Made by a program: the position numbers and the translations under genes
Assembly: GCA_017435965.1 (NCBI GenBank)
Contig: JAFSEA010000050.1
Span: 1 to 41,039, forward strand
Length of the DNA: 41,039 nucleotides
Source of the DNA: Oscillospiraceae bacterium
Lineage (GTDB): Bacteria > Bacillota > Clostridia > Oscillospirales > JAAYXM01
Direction: 5' to 3'
Shown here: one piece after another, positions 1 through 8,288 of the stretch
How positions within the stretch are numbered: position 1 is the first letter of the stretch
Layout of the letters: each line of letters starts with the position of its first letter
Notes under the pieces: model-generated
What the model saw: the letters and a program-made list of their open reading frames with translations, nothing else
Database searches by the model: none
What the model was told of the DNA's origin: nothing

Positions 1-190
1 TGCGAGACGGCGTGGCTTGTGGGCGGAATTACCTTTCTGAGCGGCTTTGCTGAACGTTTTTTAGTAGGTAAAGACGGGTTTGCCCGATATAGCTTTTCAA
101 TGAGGCTGTGCCATAAGCGGCACGGTAAACTGAGGTGGTACCACGAAATTTTTTCGTCCTCTGCTTTTGGGCAGGGGATATTTCTGTTTT
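1..190 (+). promoter_or_regulatory. T-box riboswitch leader (5' part outside the window)
   Basis: The 3' half of a tRNA-sensing T-box leader is visible. A 7-bp hairpin (106-112 with 119-125) looks like stem III, and a CGGG/CCCG hairpin lies at 75-86. The T-box core GAGGTGGTACCACG begins at 132. Its GAGG pairs with CCTC at 158-161 to make the antiterminator, mutually exclusive with the terminator at 158-177. The bulge TGGT would pair with a tRNA ending ACCA, that is discriminator base A; this fits Phe, Tyr, Leu, Ile, Val or Met tRNAs better than bacterial Trp tRNA, which usually carries G. The specifier codon cannot be assigned because stem I is cut by the window start. It should induce the downstream ligase-iorAB operon when the cognate tRNA is uncharged. 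Confidence 0.88.
158..190 (+). terminator. T-box attenuator terminator
   Basis: CCTCTGC (158-164) pairs with GCAGGGG (171-177) with one G-U pair and a 6-nt loop, followed by a T-rich stretch up to 190. It overlaps the antiterminator 3' strand, as expected for a transcription-attenuating T-box. Confidence 0.85.
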
Positions 191-219
191 CTGCCAAAAT
201 AAGAAAAGGAGAAAAGAAA

Positions 220-1857
220 ATGGTTATTACAGATTTTCTTGAAAGAAACGCCAGATTATATGGAGCTGAAACCGCTCTTGTTGAACTTAACCCATCAGAG
301 GAAAGGGATCGGATAACAACCTGGTGGGATTTTAATCTTATTGAAAGTGCCGGTACAGATGTTCCGTATCGCCGTGAGCTTACGTGGAAGGATTTTGACA
401 GACGTGCAAACCGTTTTGCAAATCTTCTGCTCAGCCGTGGTCTTAAAAGGGGAACAAAGGTTGCAGTTCTTCTTATGAACTGCATTGAGTGGCTTCCGAT
501 TTATTTCGGAATTCTCAAAGCAGGTTGTATTGCAGTACCTATGAATTTCAGATATTCAAGTGATGAAATCAAATATTGTCTTGATCTTGCCGATGTTGAA
601 GTCCTTGTTTTCGGACCTGAGTTTGTAAGCCGTATGGATGCAATTGCTGATAATCTCGGCAATGTCAAAACTCTTTTCTTTGTTGGCAAAGATGCGCCTG
701 CATATTCGGAGGATTGCCTTGCACTTACAGGCTATTGCTCATCAAGTGCTCCTCCGGTAGCATTGGAAGAGGATGATTACGCGGCAATTTATTTTTCTTC
801 GGGAACAACAGGTTTCCCGAAAGCGATTTTGCATAATCACAAGGCTCTTGTCTGCTCCTGCAAAACAGAGCAGAATCATCATGGTCAGAAAAGGGATGAT
901 GTTTTCCTCTGCATTCCGCCTCTTTATCATACAGGTGCAAAAATGCATTGGTTCGGATCTCTTCTTTCGGGAAGCCGTGCGGTTCTTCTGCGTGGCGTAA
1001 AGCCTGAATGGATTCTCCGTGCAGTAACGGAAGAAAAATGCACAATAGTTTGGCTTCTCGTTCCGTGGGCACAGGATCTTCTTGATGCAATTGCATCGGG
1101 AAAACTTGATATGGAAAAGTATCAGCTTTCGCAATGGCGCCTTATGCACATCGGAGCACAGCCCGTTCCGCCGAGTCTCATAAAGCGTTGGCTTGAAGTT
1201 TTCCCCCATCATCAGTACGACACAAACTATGGTCTTTCTGAGTCTATCGGTCCCGGCTGCGTACACCTCGGTGTCGAGAATGTACATAAAGTCGGTGCAA
1301 TAGGCAAAGCAGGATATAATTGGGAAACAAAAATTGTTGATGAGAATGGAAAAGAAGTAGAACGCGGCGATGTCGGAGAGCTTATAGTTCGCGGTGATGG
1401 AGTTATGCTCTGCTACTATAAAAATGAAGAAGCAACAAATGATGTTCTCAAAGACGGCTGGTTGTATACCGGAGATATGGCAAGAGAAGATGAAGACGGC
1501 TTCATTTTCCTTGTAGACCGTAAGAAGGATGTTGTTATTTCCGGTGGCGAAAACCTCTATCCGGTTCAGATTGAAGATTTCCTTCGTGCCTATGATAAAA
1601 TCAAGGATGTTGCGGTAATAGGTCTTCCCGATGCCCGTCTCGGTGAAATTTGTGCGGCGATTATAGAAATCAAGGAAGATATGACTTGTACAGAGGATGA
1701 GATAAATGAATTCTGCGGTCAGCTTCCGAGATATAAGCGACCGAGAAAGATTTTCTTTGATAAAGTTCCCCGTAACCCCACGGGTAAGATTGAAAAACCG
1801 GTTCTTCGTGAAAAATATTGTAAGGGAAGCCTTGTTGAAGCGCAGATTACAGGCTGA
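220..1857 (+). CDS. AMP-forming acyl-CoA / aryl-CoA ligase
   Basis: A 545-residue member of the ANL (AMP-binding) superfamily that would activate a carboxylic acid with ATP and CoA. The phosphate-binding loop SSGTTGFPK is at residues 193-201, the adenine/hinge region YTGDMAREDEDGF with the RKKDVV segment follows, and the C-terminal catalytic lysine sits in NPTGK (K523). The ATG at 220 follows an AGGAGAAAAG site; the longer open frame upstream runs through the T-box leader and is not coding. The gene is followed by iorA after about 60 nt and is under T-box control. Context suggests an arylacetate (phenylacetate, indoleacetate, 4-hydroxyphenylacetate) substrate whose CoA ester IorAB could carboxylate to the 2-oxo acid; that is inference. 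A branched-chain or medium-chain acid substrate is the alternative. Confidence 0.9.
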   Translation: MVITDFLERNARLYGAETALVELNPSEERDRITTWWDFNLIESAGTDVPYRRELTWKDFDRRANRFANLLLSRGLKRGTKVAVLLMNCIEWLPIYFGILKAGCIAVPMNFRYSSDEIKYCLDLADVEVLVFGPEFVSRMDAIADNLGNVKTLFFVGKDAPAYSEDCLALTGYCSSSAPPVALEEDDYAAIYFSSGTTGFPKAILHNHKALVCSCKTEQNHHGQKRDDVFLCIPPLYHTGAKMHWFGSLLSGSRAVLLRGVKPEWILRAVTEEKCTIVWLLVPWAQDLLDAIASGKLDMEKYQLSQWRLMHIGAQPVPPSLIKRWLEVFPHHQYDTNYGLSESIGPGCVHLGVENVHKVGAIGKAGYNWETKIVDENGKEVERGDVGELIVRGDGVMLCYYKNEEATNDVLKDGWLYTGDMAREDEDGFIFLVDRKKDVVISGGENLYPVQIEDFLRAYDKIKDVAVIGLPDARLGEICAAIIEIKEDMTCTEDEINEFCGQLPRYKRPRKIFFDKVPRNPTGKIEKPVLREKYCKGSLVEAQITG

Positions 1858-1919
1858 AAACTTATCTGAGCAAGCACTTTGTTTGAAGACGAGTTGATAA
1901 ACGAACAGGAGGAATAAAA

Positions 1920-3659
1920 ATGAAAAAACTTATGCTCGGCAATGAAGCCGTTGCAAGAGGTCTTTATGAGGGTGGCTGTAGCTTTGTTTCAAGCTATCCG
2001 GGCACACCAAGCACCGAAATTACCGAGATTGTGGCAAAGTACGATGAAATATATGCAGAGTGGGCACCTAATGAAAAGGTTGCAATGGAGTCGGCTTTCG
2101 GCGCTTGTATGGCAGGAAAGCGTAGCTTCTGCGGTATGAAGCACGTTGGACTCAACGTTGCGGCAGACCCTCTCTTTACAATTTCTTATACCGGAGTCAA
2201 TGCAGGTATGGTTATCGCAGTTGCAGATGACCCCGGTATGCACAGCTCACAGAATGAGCAGGATTCAAGACATTATGCAAAAGCAGCAAAAATCCCGATG
2301 CTTGAGCCGGCTGATTCAATGGAGGCTATTGAGTTTACAAAGCTCGGTTATGAAATTTCCGAGAAGTTTGACACTCCCGTGCTCATAAAGATGTGCACCC
2401 GTGTTGCTCACTCACAGAGTGTTGTTGAAACTTCCGACAGAATAGAAGTAAAAAAGGATTACGAAAAGAATCCGGCAAAATATATTATGATGCCCGGCAA
2501 TGCAAAACGTCGCCATCCTGTTGTTGAAGAGAGAACAGCAGCTCTTGTCGAATATGCAGAAACTGCATCCTTTAACCGCGTTGAAGAGGGAAGTGATAAG
2601 AGTGTTGGTATTATTACTTCGTCAACTTCCTATCAGTATGTAAAAGAAGTTTTTGGTGACAAATTCCCGGTTCTTAAGCTCGGTATGATTTGGCCGCTTC
2701 CGGTAAAGCTTATCGAAGATTTCGCAAAGAGCGTTGAAAAAGTCATTGTTGTTGAGGAACTTGACGGCTTTGTTGAAGAGCATTGCAAGAATCTCGGCAT
2801 TGAGGTTTCGGGTAAGGATATGTTCTCCTGCATTGATGAGCTCAGCCAGAATCTTGTTGCAGATAAGTTCGGCAAGGAAACTGCCTGCGGAGTAAAGCTC
2901 TCCGATGCAATTCCTCCGCGTCCTCCGGTTATGTGTGCAGGATGTCCTCACAGAGGTCTTTTCTACACTCTTGCAAAGAATAAAATTACCGTTCACGGCG
3001 ATATCGGATGTTACACCCTCGGTGCTGTTCCGCCACTTTCGGCACTTGACAGCACAATCTGTATGGGCGCTTCGATCTCGGGACTTCACGGTTTCAATAA
3101 GGCAAACGGTGGCGAGAGTGACGGAAAAACTGTTGCAGTTATCGGTGACTCAACCTTTATGCATTCCGGTATGACAGGTCTTGTCAATATCGCATATAAT
3201 GCATCAAATTCCACCGTAATTATCCTTGATAACTCTATCACGGGTATGACAGGTCATCAGCAGAATCCAACTACGGGCTATAACCTCAAGGGCGATCCTG
3301 CTTCAAAGATTGACCTTGAAGCACTCTGTAAGGCTATGGGAATTGCCCGTGTGCGTGTTGTTGACCCATATAACCTTAAAGAATGCGAAACTGCAATAAA
3401 GGAAGAACTTGCAGTTGCAGAGCCGTCTGTAATCATTTCAAGACGTCCTTGTGCATTGCTTAAATATGTAAAACACAACAAGCCTCTTGTTGTGGAAGCA
3501 GATAAGTGTAAGAGCTGTAAGATGTGTATGAAGATCGGATGCCCGGCAATCAGTATGATTGGCGGAAAAGCTAAGATTGACAATACCTTGTGTACAGGTT
3601 GCGGAGTATGTGAACAGCTCTGTAAGTTTGATGCACTTCACGCACCGAAGGAGGATTAA
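1920..3659 (+). CDS. iorA: Indolepyruvate:ferredoxin oxidoreductase, alpha subunit
   Basis: The large subunit (579 residues, close to the usual 580-600) of the thiamine-diphosphate enzyme that interconverts aryl pyruvates and arylacetyl-CoA with ferredoxin. The N-terminal pyrimidine-binding domain begins LMLGNEAVARGLYEGG. The diphosphate-binding domain carries GDIGCYTLGAVPP and the GDSTFMHSGMTG segment. The C-terminus has two 4Fe-4S motifs: C530, C533, C536, C541 and C558, C561, C564, C568. An ideal AGGAGGAATAAAA site precedes the ATG. The gene is co-oriented with the upstream CoA ligase and separated by only 4 nt from iorB, so the three form one T-box-regulated operon. The reaction is reversible; the amino-acid-responsive leader argues for the carboxylating, biosynthetic direction here (inference). 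Confidence 0.95.
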   Translation: MKKLMLGNEAVARGLYEGGCSFVSSYPGTPSTEITEIVAKYDEIYAEWAPNEKVAMESAFGACMAGKRSFCGMKHVGLNVAADPLFTISYTGVNAGMVIAVADDPGMHSSQNEQDSRHYAKAAKIPMLEPADSMEAIEFTKLGYEISEKFDTPVLIKMCTRVAHSQSVVETSDRIEVKKDYEKNPAKYIMMPGNAKRRHPVVEERTAALVEYAETASFNRVEEGSDKSVGIITSSTSYQYVKEVFGDKFPVLKLGMIWPLPVKLIEDFAKSVEKVIVVEELDGFVEEHCKNLGIEVSGKDMFSCIDELSQNLVADKFGKETACGVKLSDAIPPRPPVMCAGCPHRGLFYTLAKNKITVHGDIGCYTLGAVPPLSALDSTICMGASISGLHGFNKANGGESDGKTVAVIGDSTFMHSGMTGLVNIAYNASNSTVIILDNSITGMTGHQQNPTTGYNLKGDPASKIDLEALCKAMGIARVRVVDPYNLKECETAIKEELAVAEPSVIISRRPCALLKYVKHNKPLVVEADKCKSCKMCMKIGCPAISMIGGKAKIDNTLCTGCGVCEQLCKFDALHAPKED

Positions 3660-3663
3660 GATT

Positions 3664-4239
3664 ATGGCAACGAAAAATGTTATGATAGTCGGCGTAGGTG
3701 GACAGGGAAGCCTTCTCGCTTCAAAGCTTCTCGGCCGTCTTCTTCTCACAAAGGGATATGATATCAAAGTATCTGAAGTTCACGGAATGAGTCAGCGTGG
3801 CGGAAGTGTTGTCACATATGTTCGATATGGTGAGAAGGTATATTCTCCCATTATTGATAAGGGTGAGGCTGATTTTATTGTATCTTTCGAGCTTCTTGAA
3901 GCTGCCCGTTGGACAGAGTATCTCAAAGCCGGAGGAAAGATAATAACAAACACTCAGCAGATAAATCCAATGCCGGTTATAACGGGTGCTGCAGAGTACC
4001 CTGCAAAGCTTGCGGAGAAAATGTCGGATGCTGGTATTGACCTTGATGCATTTGATGCATTGAAGCTTGCTGAAGAGGCGGGCTCATCAAAGGCGGTAAA
4101 TATTGTTCTTATGGGTCGTCTTTCAAATTATTTTGATGCAACCGTTGAAGAATGGATGCAGGCTATTGAGCAGAGTGTACCGGTGAAATTTCTTGAAATG
4201 AACAAAAAAGCATTCGAACTTGGCAGGAATTCTCGATAG
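3664..4239 (+). CDS. iorB: Indolepyruvate:ferredoxin oxidoreductase, beta subunit
   Basis: The 191-residue gamma-type (POR_gamma) subunit partner of IorA. It begins MATKNVMIVGVGGQGS, the family's glycine-rich GVGGQGS signature, followed by the conserved SEVHGMSQRGGSV segment. The ATG at 3664 is chosen over a longer frame that would overlap iorA deeply; the start is 4 nt after the iorA stop and its ribosome site (AAGGAGG) lies within the last codons of iorA, implying translational coupling. A strong terminator follows, closing the operon. No other subunits (delta or separate ferredoxin) are present, consistent with the two-subunit IOR type whose iron-sulfur clusters are on IorA. Confidence 0.94.
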   Translation: MATKNVMIVGVGGQGSLLASKLLGRLLLTKGYDIKVSEVHGMSQRGGSVVTYVRYGEKVYSPIIDKGEADFIVSFELLEAARWTEYLKAGGKIITNTQQINPMPVITGAAEYPAKLAEKMSDAGIDLDAFDALKLAEEAGSSKAVNIVLMGRLSNYFDATVEEWMQAIEQSVPVKFLEMNKKAFELGRNSR

Positions 4240-4262
4240 TAAGAATTTTATACAAAAAATAT

Positions 4263-4305
4263 GCACCTCCAAAGGCTGTTGCTTTTGGAGGTGCGAGTTT
4301 TTGTA
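4263..4305. terminator. Bidirectional terminator between iorB and the AI-2E family gene
   Basis: The arms at 4263-4276 and 4281-4294 make a 14-bp stem with a 4-nt loop. A T-run follows on the + strand (4298-4302) and another lies on the - strand side, so it can end both convergent transcripts. Confidence 0.9.
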
Positions 4306-4324
4306 TTTGTGAAATATAGCTTAA

Positions 4325-5497
4325 TTAGTAGTAATCTTTTGTTTTTGGAGATAAATTTCTTTCTTTTAATCGCTTTTCAACATATCGTTTTGCAAACGTG
4401 TAAAGAACGGAGAAAGCGGGTACTGCGAGAAAAACACCCATAACACCGAAAAGAGCTCCTCCGATTATAACAGATAAGATAACCCAAAAAGAAGAAAGAC
4501 CGGTTGTTTTTCCTACTATTTTAGGTTGCATAACGTTTGCATCAAATTGCTGAAGTACAAGAATCATAACAAGGAACCAAAGAGCCTTGATGGGATCTAC
4601 CATTAAAAGAATGCAGAAACTGGGAATAGTTCCAATTATGGGGCCGATGAAGGGAATTAAGTTGGAAATGGTTATTATGAGGCTTATCAACAAGGCATAT
4701 TCCATACCAAAAATTGACATACAAATAAAGACTAAGAAGCCGAGAATTATAGAATCAAGAATCTGACTGGATAAATATTTTCCGAATGTCTCGTGCAAAA
4801 AGCGGAAAGTGGATAGGGTCTCTTTGGTGGCTCTTTTCGGGAAAAAAGCATAAATTATTTTTTTTGTTTGTGCGGCAAATAACTCTTTGTTGCTCAACAT
4901 ATAGAGAGCAAGAATAAAACCGATGAAAAAGTTGGAAATTCCTGAACCGATTGAGATGGAAAAGTCTAAAATTTCAGGTAAAGCATCTGCTGCGTAACTC
5001 ATTATATTTTTGAACAATTCCTGAGAAGAGCCTATAAAATCGGATAAGTGAGTATATTTGATTCCGTGCTTATTTGCAATTCCGGAAAGAAATTCATTCA
5101 CGCCATTGATATAACCATCGGCATTTTTTGCAAGGGAAAGAACGCTTTCGATGATCTCGGGGATAATCAATGATATTATGAAAGCAAACAAAGCCAAAAA
5201 GAAAATGACAACAATGCCTATTGATAAACCGCGGATGGCAACTTTTTTTTTGCTTTTTTTGAAAACATATTTCTCCAGAAAGGATTCGACCGAGCATACG
5301 GGACGAACAAAAAGGTAAGCTATTACGAAACCGATGAAAAATGGAGAAAGAAGATCAAAAAGAGCATTTACAGCGTCCCATAAGATGGTAATCTTTCCTA
5401 TGAGAAAATAAAAGGAAATTGCAATAATCGCAATCAGTGAATTTGAAATTATTTTTGTTTTAACTTCATCAGACCAATTAAATTTCACAAAAATCAT
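4325..5497 (-). CDS. AI-2E family (YtvI/PerM-like) membrane transporter
   Basis: A 390-residue polytopic membrane protein with about eight hydrophobic segments: a pair near residues 15-65, one near 85-115, then the cluster FFIGFILALYMLSNKELF, a long C-terminal block with SNLIPFIGPIIGTIPSF, and a final segment before a basic tail. The NLIPFIGPIIG motif and the length are typical of the AI-2E/PerM family, whose members are implicated in autoinducer or small-molecule export and in Na+/H+ antiport; the substrate here cannot be told. It is a single-gene unit transcribed away from the cysteine-rich small gene, with a consensus promoter about 25 nt upstream. Confidence 0.88.
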   Translation of the reverse strand: MIFVKFNWSDEVKTKIISNSLIAIIAISFYFLIGKITILWDAVNALFDLLSPFFIGFVIAYLFVRPVCSVESFLEKYVFKKSKKKVAIRGLSIGIVVIFFLALFAFIISLIIPEIIESVLSLAKNADGYINGVNEFLSGIANKHGIKYTHLSDFIGSSQELFKNIMSYAADALPEILDFSISIGSGISNFFIGFILALYMLSNKELFAAQTKKIIYAFFPKRATKETLSTFRFLHETFGKYLSSQILDSIILGFLVFICMSIFGMEYALLISLIITISNLIPFIGPIIGTIPSFCILLMVDPIKALWFLVMILVLQQFDANVMQPKIVGKTTGLSSFWVILSVIIGGALFGVMGVFLAVPAFSVLYTFAKRYVEKRLKERNLSPKTKDYY

Positions 5498-5520
5498 CCA
5501 ATCAAATATTTTATAATGTT

Positions 5521-5549
5521 ATTATACCACCTTAGAGGAAATATGGCAA
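5521..5549 (-). promoter_or_regulatory. Sigma-A-type promoter for the AI-2E family gene
   Basis: On the - strand, TTGCCA (5544-5549) and TATAAT (5521-5526) are separated by 17 bp, upstream of the start codon at 5497. Confidence 0.75.
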
Positions 5550-5634
5550 ATAAATTTGCAACAAAATTTCTGTTTTTTCATATATTGTATTGGACAGAAA
5601 GTTTGTCCCGAAAAAATCGGAGGGAGGATAATGT

Positions 5635-5841
5635 ATGAATCTTTTAAATTCTCTGTTTGGCAGATCAATGTGTTGTAAAAAATCAAGAGAAGTGCGAATG
5701 CGATACGTTGATGCAGGAGGAAGAGAAAGTTGTTGTGACAGTTATGCAAAATGCAGATGTATAGATTGTTGCGGATGTCCGTGCAATTATCGGTTGAGTG
5801 ATAATTGCCACGAGAAGCGTTTTGGAACTTGTTTTGACTGA
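5635..5841 (+). CDS. Small cysteine-rich protein of unknown function
   Basis: I do not recognise this 68-residue protein. It has 12 cysteines: residues 13, 14, 33, 34, 40, 42, 45, 46, 48, 50, 58 and 66, including three CC pairs and a dense C-R-C-I-D-C-C-G-C-P-C core. There is no signal peptide or membrane segment. Reality of the gene is supported by a strong GGAGGGAGG site 6 nt before the ATG and a good terminator right after the stop, so it looks like a monocistronic unit. A short dyad, GGACA/TGTCC at 5592-5608, lies between the presumed promoter and the ribosome site. Possible roles are metal binding (metallothionein- or zinc-finger-like) or a modified-peptide precursor; neither is shown. 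No radical SAM or LanM-type gene lies nearby. Confidence 0.65.
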   Translation: MNLLNSLFGRSMCCKKSREVRMRYVDAGGRESCCDSYAKCRCIDCCGCPCNYRLSDNCHEKRFGTCFD

Positions 5842-5850
5842 TGTTTTTCT

Positions 5851-5889
5851 CCGGTATCGCATTAAATTTGCGGTACCGGTTGTTTTTTG
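5851..5889 (+). terminator. Terminator after the cysteine-rich gene
   Basis: Arms 5851-5861 and 5869-5879 pair over 11 bp with one G-U, loop of 7 nt, followed by TTGTTTTTTG. Confidence 0.9.
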
Positions 5890-5941
5890 TGTCAACATAT
5901 GGTAAAATAAGTTTAATTATATTTTGTTGGGGCTTATGGTT

Positions 5942-6988
5942 ATGATAAAACGAGTTACACAGGCTGATTACGATAAATACACCGCATTTCTTGAAGAAAA
6001 TGAGCATTCTCATTTTATGCAATCTGCTCAATGGGGAGAGTTTAAGAAAAAACAGAAAAGCTTTATGATTATGTCCCTTGATGATAGTGAAAATGTCAGG
6101 GGAGTAATGCTTCTGTTTTTGCAAGAAGTGCGCCACACAAAGAAAAAGTACTTGTATGCTCCTCGAGGTCCGATATGCAACAGAAACAATACAGAAGTGT
6201 TGGCGGAACTTTTGGAGGAAGCAGAGAAAATTGCAAAAGAAAATAAGGCCTATAAGCTTACTCTTGATCCTGATATAACAACCTCCGATGAAGTGTGGTT
6301 GGAATATTTTGAGACGATAGGTGCAAGAATCGGAGAAAATCGATGCGATAACGGAATTCTTCAACCGCTTTCTGTTTTTCGCATAGATGTTAATAAGACT
6401 GATGATGAGCTTATGACATCTTATCATTCAAAAGCTCGATATAGTGTACGTTCTTCCATTAAAAGTGGTGCGGTTTGCAGAGTTGGCGGTCGTGAGGATA
6501 TTCCCGTTTTTTGTGAGCTTCTTGCAAATACTGCGAAGAAAGACGGCTTTACCGCTCGCGGTTGTGAGTATTTCTATGATATGTATGATGCAATGGGAAA
6601 AGAATGTTTCAAAGTGTTCGTTGTGGAATATGAAGGCACTCCGATTGCGGCATCTGTTCTCTTGAAGTTTGGTAAAAAAACATGGCATATGTATGCCGGA
6701 AGCAGCGATGAATATAAAGAAACCTCTCCCAATTTTTTGATGCAATGGGAAATGCAACGTTGGTCAAGGGATAATGGGGCTTTTCTTTATGATATGCGTG
6801 GAATAGCAGGAGAGGGCGATAAGCTCACACCCATTGAAGGTCTTGTCAGGTTCAAAAAGCGTTTCGGAGGAGAGCTTTGCTCTTTTGTCGGACGTATTGA
6901 TATAGTTTACAATAAGCTTGATGAATTGTATGTTAGGATAATGAGAAAGCTTGCGGCTTTTGTCAGAAGAATGAGAGGAAGGAAATAG
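5942..6988 (+). CDS. FemX/FemAB-family peptidoglycan bridge aminoacyltransferase (first copy)
   Basis: A 348-residue FemXAB nonribosomal peptidyltransferase with two GNAT-like halves. These enzymes transfer amino acids from aminoacyl-tRNA to lipid II or the stem peptide. Family marks include HSHFMQSAQWGEFKK near the N-terminus, the YAPRGPICNRNN segment, SYHSKARYSVRSS in the middle and FLMQWEMQRW followed by DMRGIAGE near the C-terminus. The ATG at 5942 is preferred because the GGGG at 5929-5932 is 9 nt away; an ATG at 5936 and a TTG at 5924 are possible. It lies 6 nt upstream of a clear paralogue, so the two are an operon closed by the terminator at 8145. The amino acid added cannot be predicted from sequence alone. 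Confidence 0.88.
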   Translation: MIKRVTQADYDKYTAFLEENEHSHFMQSAQWGEFKKKQKSFMIMSLDDSENVRGVMLLFLQEVRHTKKKYLYAPRGPICNRNNTEVLAELLEEAEKIAKENKAYKLTLDPDITTSDEVWLEYFETIGARIGENRCDNGILQPLSVFRIDVNKTDDELMTSYHSKARYSVRSSIKSGAVCRVGGREDIPVFCELLANTAKKDGFTARGCEYFYDMYDAMGKECFKVFVVEYEGTPIAASVLLKFGKKTWHMYAGSSDEYKETSPNFLMQWEMQRWSRDNGAFLYDMRGIAGEGDKLTPIEGLVRFKKRFGGELCSFVGRIDIVYNKLDELYVRIMRKLAAFVRRMRGRK

Positions 6989-6994
6989 TTTGCT

Positions 6995-8137
6995 ATGATA
7001 GTTTATGTGGATAGTAAAGATACCGCAAAAAAATATGAGGATTTTGTGGCGGGACATCCTCGCGGACACTTTGTAAAATCTCTTAAATGGGCTGCATTCA
7101 AAAAGCCGTGGAAATGTGATGCATATATGTCCTGCGATGAAAACGGAAATGTTCTCGGCAGTATGCTTATTATGACAAGCAAAGTTCCGAAAACAAGGTA
7201 TACTCATATGTATTGTCCAAGAGGTCCGGTAACTTCAGACGGAGATACAAATACTTTGCTTGAACTTCTTGCTGAAGCAAGAAAACTTGGTGATAAGTAT
7301 AATGCATATGAATTGTCAATTGACCCTGATATACTGGATGATGACCCTTATTTAAATGATCTTTGTTCAGCCGGATTTGTTGTCCATAATACAAAACATC
7401 GTCCGGAATATCTTCAGGCAAGATACGTTTACAGACTTCCCATAAATGGCAGAAATGAAGAAGAGATTTTTGCAGCATTCCATTCAAAAACCCGTTATAA
7501 TGTCCGCCTTTCTGCAAAAAAAGGAGTAACCTGTCGCATAGGAACAAAGGAGGATCTCCCTGCTTTTGTGGAGGTTATGAAAGAAACAGCTGTTCGTGAC
7601 GGCTTTATGGCAAGAAGTCTTAAATATTTTGAGGATATGTATGATGCGTTGGCACCAAATAATCTTCGACTTTATTTAATTGAATATGAAGGTCAGTTGC
7701 TTTCAGGTGCAGTTGCAATTCTTTACGGAGATAAGGTCTGGTATCTCTATGGGGCAAGCAGTAACCGTGAGCGAAATCGTATGCCTAATTATATGATGCA
7801 ATGGGAAATGATTAAGTGGACTATTGAAAATAATTGCAATATTTATGATTTCCGAGGAATAACGGGCGATATGGAAAAAACAACTCTCGACGGACTTATT
7901 CGTTTTAAGGCAGGTTTTGCAGGTGAAAGATGCGATTTTGTCGGAAAGCTTGATATGTTCTTCAAACCGAAAACTGCAAAGATAATTGAGAGCGTTCAGT
8001 CGAACTATCGTGCAGTCGTAAGAAAAATCGGCGTCTGGAAAGAAAAAATAGATGCTAAAGTAAGTGCAAAAAAAGAAGACCCGGCAAGTGAAAATATTGC
8101 CGAACAGCAGAATAACGAAGAGAATCAGGGTGAATAA
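6995..8137 (+). CDS. FemX/FemAB-family peptidoglycan bridge aminoacyltransferase (second copy)
   Basis: A 380-residue paralogue of the preceding gene. Matching blocks are FVKSLKWAAFKK, YCPRGPVTSDGD, AFHSKTRYNVRLS, DGFMARSLKYFEDMYDA, MMQWEMIKWTI and DFRGITGD. It differs by a charged C-terminal tail of about 40 residues rich in Lys, Glu, Asn and Gln. The ribosome site (GAGGAAGG) lies in the last codons of the first copy. Two consecutive FemX-like genes usually mean two successive additions to an interpeptide bridge (as with FemA/FemB or MurM/MurN); this is inference from family precedent. Confidence 0.88.
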   Translation: MIVYVDSKDTAKKYEDFVAGHPRGHFVKSLKWAAFKKPWKCDAYMSCDENGNVLGSMLIMTSKVPKTRYTHMYCPRGPVTSDGDTNTLLELLAEARKLGDKYNAYELSIDPDILDDDPYLNDLCSAGFVVHNTKHRPEYLQARYVYRLPINGRNEEEIFAAFHSKTRYNVRLSAKKGVTCRIGTKEDLPAFVEVMKETAVRDGFMARSLKYFEDMYDALAPNNLRLYLIEYEGQLLSGAVAILYGDKVWYLYGASSNRERNRMPNYMMQWEMIKWTIENNCNIYDFRGITGDMEKTTLDGLIRFKAGFAGERCDFVGKLDMFFKPKTAKIIESVQSNYRAVVRKIGVWKEKIDAKVSAKKEDPASENIAEQQNNEENQGE

Positions 8138-8144
8138 ATGACTG

Positions 8145-8188
8145 GCGTGTCACGATTTGTGAAAATCACAAATTGTGACACGCTTTTT
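8145..8188 (+). terminator. Long-stem terminator of the FemX pair
   Basis: A 17-bp stem (8145-8161 with 8167-8183) with one G-U pair and a 5-nt loop, followed by TTTTT. Confidence 0.93.
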
Positions 8189-8211
8189 GAATCGAAATAA
8201 ACTTGTGGTTT

Positions 8212-8262
8212 AGTAAACTCTACCTCGCTTCGGTTTACTTTTGAAGAATGGGGCGCTATACT
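8212..8262 (+). promoter_or_regulatory. Promoter of the XRE gene with an overlapping inverted repeat
   Basis: TTTACT (8234-8239) and TATACT (8257-8262) are spaced 17 bp. AGTAAAC at 8212-8218 and GTTTACT at 8233-8239 form a perfect 7-bp inverted repeat (14-nt gap) covering the -35 box, a plausible autoregulatory operator for the XRE protein encoded just downstream (inference). Confidence 0.7.
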
Positions 8263-8288
8263 GAATACAAAAATATAAAGGAGAGAAA

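Noticed and set aside
19-219. Open frame extending the CoA ligase by 67 residues
   Set aside because: It translates the T-box leader; the ribosome site and conserved protein start point to 220.
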